Source of the DNA: Pedobacter sp. Leaf250
GTDB taxonomy: Bacteria; Bacteroidota; Bacteroidia; Sphingobacteriales; Sphingobacteriaceae
Reading direction: 5' to 3'
Length of the DNA stretch: 64,000 bases
NCBI RefSeq assembly: GCF_920984735.1
Contig: NZ_CAKLBU010000012.1
Location: forward strand, 111,889 to 175,888
Notes under the pieces: generated by a model
Databases searched by the model: none
Seen by the model: the letters and a program-made list of their open reading frames with translations, nothing else
Told to the model about the DNA's origin: nothing
Shown here: in pieces, positions 62,591-64,000 of the stretch
How positions within the stretch are numbered: position 1 is the first letter of the stretch
Layout of the letters: every line of letters starts with the position of its first letter
Translations under genes and position numbers: made by a program

Positions 62591-63331
62591 TTGAGTAAGA
62601 TTAAAATATCGGCTGTTGCGTATACCAACACCAAAGCTTTTATATACGGATTAGAACATTCGGATATCATTAATAAAATTGATTTAAGTTTAGATATTCC
62701 TTCAGATTGTGCTGCCAAAGTAATTAATGGAGAGGCAGATATGGGTTTAATGCCTGTAGCTGCAATTCCACTGGTACCGAATGCAAATATTGTTGCAGAT
62801 TATTGTATTGGTAGTGATGGAGCAGTAAATTCAGTATTTATATTTAGCGACGTTCCTGTTAAGGAAATTAAAACTTTACGACTGGATTCGCATTCCAGAA
62901 CTTCGAATAATTTAGCCAAAGTTTTACTTAAGTTTTATTGGAAACAGGAAGTAGAATTTACTACGGATCTTAATGCTAAAACTGATGCAATTGTGCTAAT
63001 TGGCGACAGAACTTTCGGTAGGAAAGACAACTTTGCCTTTGCTTATGATCTGGGCCAGGAATGGAAAAACTTTACTGGTTTACCATTTATGTATGCTGCA
63101 TGGGTTGCAAACAAGGAAATTTCTCAAGAGTTTAAAATCGAATTTAATGCTGCCTTAAAATTTGGCTTAGACCATCGGCAAGATGTATTATTGAAATTGC
63201 CTAGAGTCGAGAATTTTGATCTGGAAGATTATTTATATCATAAACTCCAATTCGAAGTTACGGAAGATAGAAAAAAAGCCTTAAAGATGTTTTTGGAATA
63301 TATCGAAATTCTAGAAAAAGAAACAGTTTAA
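62591..63331 (+). CDS. mqnA: Chorismate dehydratase of the futalosine pathway
   Basis: The protein has 246 residues from the TTG at 62591 (SKIKISAVAYTNTKAFIYGL follows); there is no ATG upstream in frame. Family features are VAYTNTKAF, LDIPSDCAAKVINGEADMGLMPVAAIP, YCIGSDGAVNSVFIFSDVP, LDSHSRTSNNLAKVLL and FAFAYDLGQEWKNFTGLPFMYAAWVANKE. These fit MqnA of the periplasmic-binding-fold MqnA/MqnD group. It converts chorismate to 3-enolpyruvyl-benzoate, the substrate of MqnE. A terminator follows. Confidence 0.9.
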   Translation: MSKIKISAVAYTNTKAFIYGLEHSDIINKIDLSLDIPSDCAAKVINGEADMGLMPVAAIPLVPNANIVADYCIGSDGAVNSVFIFSDVPVKEIKTLRLDSHSRTSNNLAKVLLKFYWKQEVEFTTDLNAKTDAIVLIGDRTFGRKDNFAFAYDLGQEWKNFTGLPFMYAAWVANKEISQEFKIEFNAALKFGLDHRQDVLLKLPRVENFDLEDYLYHKLQFEVTEDRKKALKMFLEYIEILEKETV

Positions 63332-63365
63332 ATGATCTTCAATTTGTTTAAAAAGAGTATTACAA

Positions 63366-63395
63366 AAAAGGCAATCCGGTTCAGGATTGCCTTTT
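63366..63395. terminator. Bidirectional terminator between mqnA and the hibernation factor gene
   Basis: AAAAGGCAATCC at 63366-63377 pairs perfectly with GGATTGCCTTTT at 63384-63395 across a six-base loop, between convergent genes. Confidence 0.9.
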
Positions 63396-63399
63396 GCTT

Positions 63400-63714
63400 T
63401 TAGTGTGATTTTAGTTTCCCAGCTATGGTTTCTAATTTGCTTTTTAGTTTGCCAATTGCACCATGAAGGGCTAGATCATAGTTATTGCCAAGATTTGTTA
63501 CCGCAATAGGTTCTTTACCAGAAATTCTGGCTTCTAATAAACAACGTTTGTCGTCTAAACCATCTTTGCTACCATTTTCATCTGACAAATGAACTTCCAA
63601 ACGGGTAATCAAATCATCAAATCTGGACAAACCATCATTAATGGCACCTTTAATTTTATCTTCGTATTCCTGATGTATGGTTAAATTCTTGTCGGTATTT
63701 AGCTGAATCGTCAT
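63400..63714 (-). CDS. Ribosome hibernation promoting factor, short HPF/YfiA type
   Basis: The 104-residue protein has the single HPF/RaiA fold: IQLNTDKNLTIHQEYEDKIKGAINDGLSRF, ITRLEVHLSDENG, KRCLLEARISGKEPIAVTN, and the C-terminal helix YDLALHGAIGKLKSKLETIAGKLKSH. It lacks the dimerisation domain of long HPF. It would bind the 30S subunit and stall translation in slow growth. The start is the Met at 63714. Confidence 0.85.
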   Translation of the reverse strand: MTIQLNTDKNLTIHQEYEDKIKGAINDGLSRFDDLITRLEVHLSDENGSKDGLDDKRCLLEARISGKEPIAVTNLGNNYDLALHGAIGKLKSKLETIAGKLKSH

Positions 63715-64000
63715 AATTAAAATATTAGGTTAAACTATATAAGAATAACAGCCAGAACGAATAAACGTTTTAAAAATGGAGCTCGAAATTTTTAAGCGAC
63801 TGGATATGAGCATACTTTGTTTTTAAACCTCCTATGAATAAAACCCTTTTCAAGTAGCTTTGGAAGCTTTTTCTTTTTTTATGGGCAAAAGATGTTCCCT
63901 GCCCTGAGAATTGGCGGTTTCTATTTATTTAAATTAACACCTCTCAGAAGCTTTCTTTTTTATAAAAATATTAAAAACTTAGCTATATCCTCCTATTAGC
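63715..64000. other. Right end of window, nothing identified
   Basis: These 286 AT-rich bases lie upstream of the hibernation factor gene. No ORF, RNA gene or repeat was recognised. A gene may start beyond the window. Confidence 0.4.

Overview
The window is AT-rich DNA from a member of the Bacteroidota, most likely a Sphingobacteriaceae species close to Pedobacter. The evidence is a SusC/SusD pair, an ECF sigma factor with a FecR anti-sigma factor, several TonB-dependent receptors with an N-terminal carboxypeptidase-regulatory-like domain, -7 elements of the TAnnTTTG type, weak Shine-Dalgarno sites with some TTG starts, and futalosine-pathway menaquinone genes. The genus is an inference from family resemblance, not a database result.

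Layout. 1-7.2 kb: a tightly packed plus-strand run of secreted, lipoprotein and membrane proteins of mostly unknown function (YwqK/MORN-type repeats, an XAC2610-like protein, a multi-pass protein), with one decayed gene. 7.3-8.4 kb: a zinc alcohol dehydrogenase. 8.4-15 kb (minus): a small secreted protein, an ABC-2 exporter (ATPase plus two overlapping permeases) and a siderophore-type TonB receptor. 15-20.6 kb (minus): small lipoprotein and membrane proteins, a large TonB-linked barrel protein and a frameshifted lipoprotein gene. 20.9-35.3 kb (plus): what looks like a phosphorus-scavenging locus: ECF sigma factor, FecR, SusC, SusD, Tat-exported metallophosphatase, TPR/HTH membrane regulator, a second TonB receptor, a beta-helix lipoprotein and a beta-propeller phytase.

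35.4-40.0 kb: a 4.5-kb island at the 3' end of tRNA-Lys(TTT), bounded by a 17-bp direct repeat. It carries a YhcG/DUF1016-type nuclease and a primase-helicase fusion resembling TOTE-type conflict systems, and it ends in a perfect 56-bp palindrome. No integrase is present.

40.4-64 kb: an FHS sugar transporter with a LacI-type operator, a MATE transporter, a thioesterase, rpsO-pnp, rpe, another TonB receptor, a Bcr/CflA transporter, a queuosine-precursor transporter, and the methionine operon metY-metX-hom. The metY leader contains a SAM-I riboswitch followed by a 42-codon ORF with six Cys codons, four of them inside or at the edge of a hairpin. Then come a trans-sulfuration enzyme, a small lipoprotein, mqnE, a histidine phosphatase, mqnA and an HPF-type ribosome hibernation factor.

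The two most promising less-described items are the tRNA-Lys island with its nuclease and primase-helicase pair, and the compound metY leader (SAM riboswitch plus Cys-rich leader peptide). Dispersed intergenic palindromes (47.1, 58.6 and a fragment at 62.55 kb) are a third signal.
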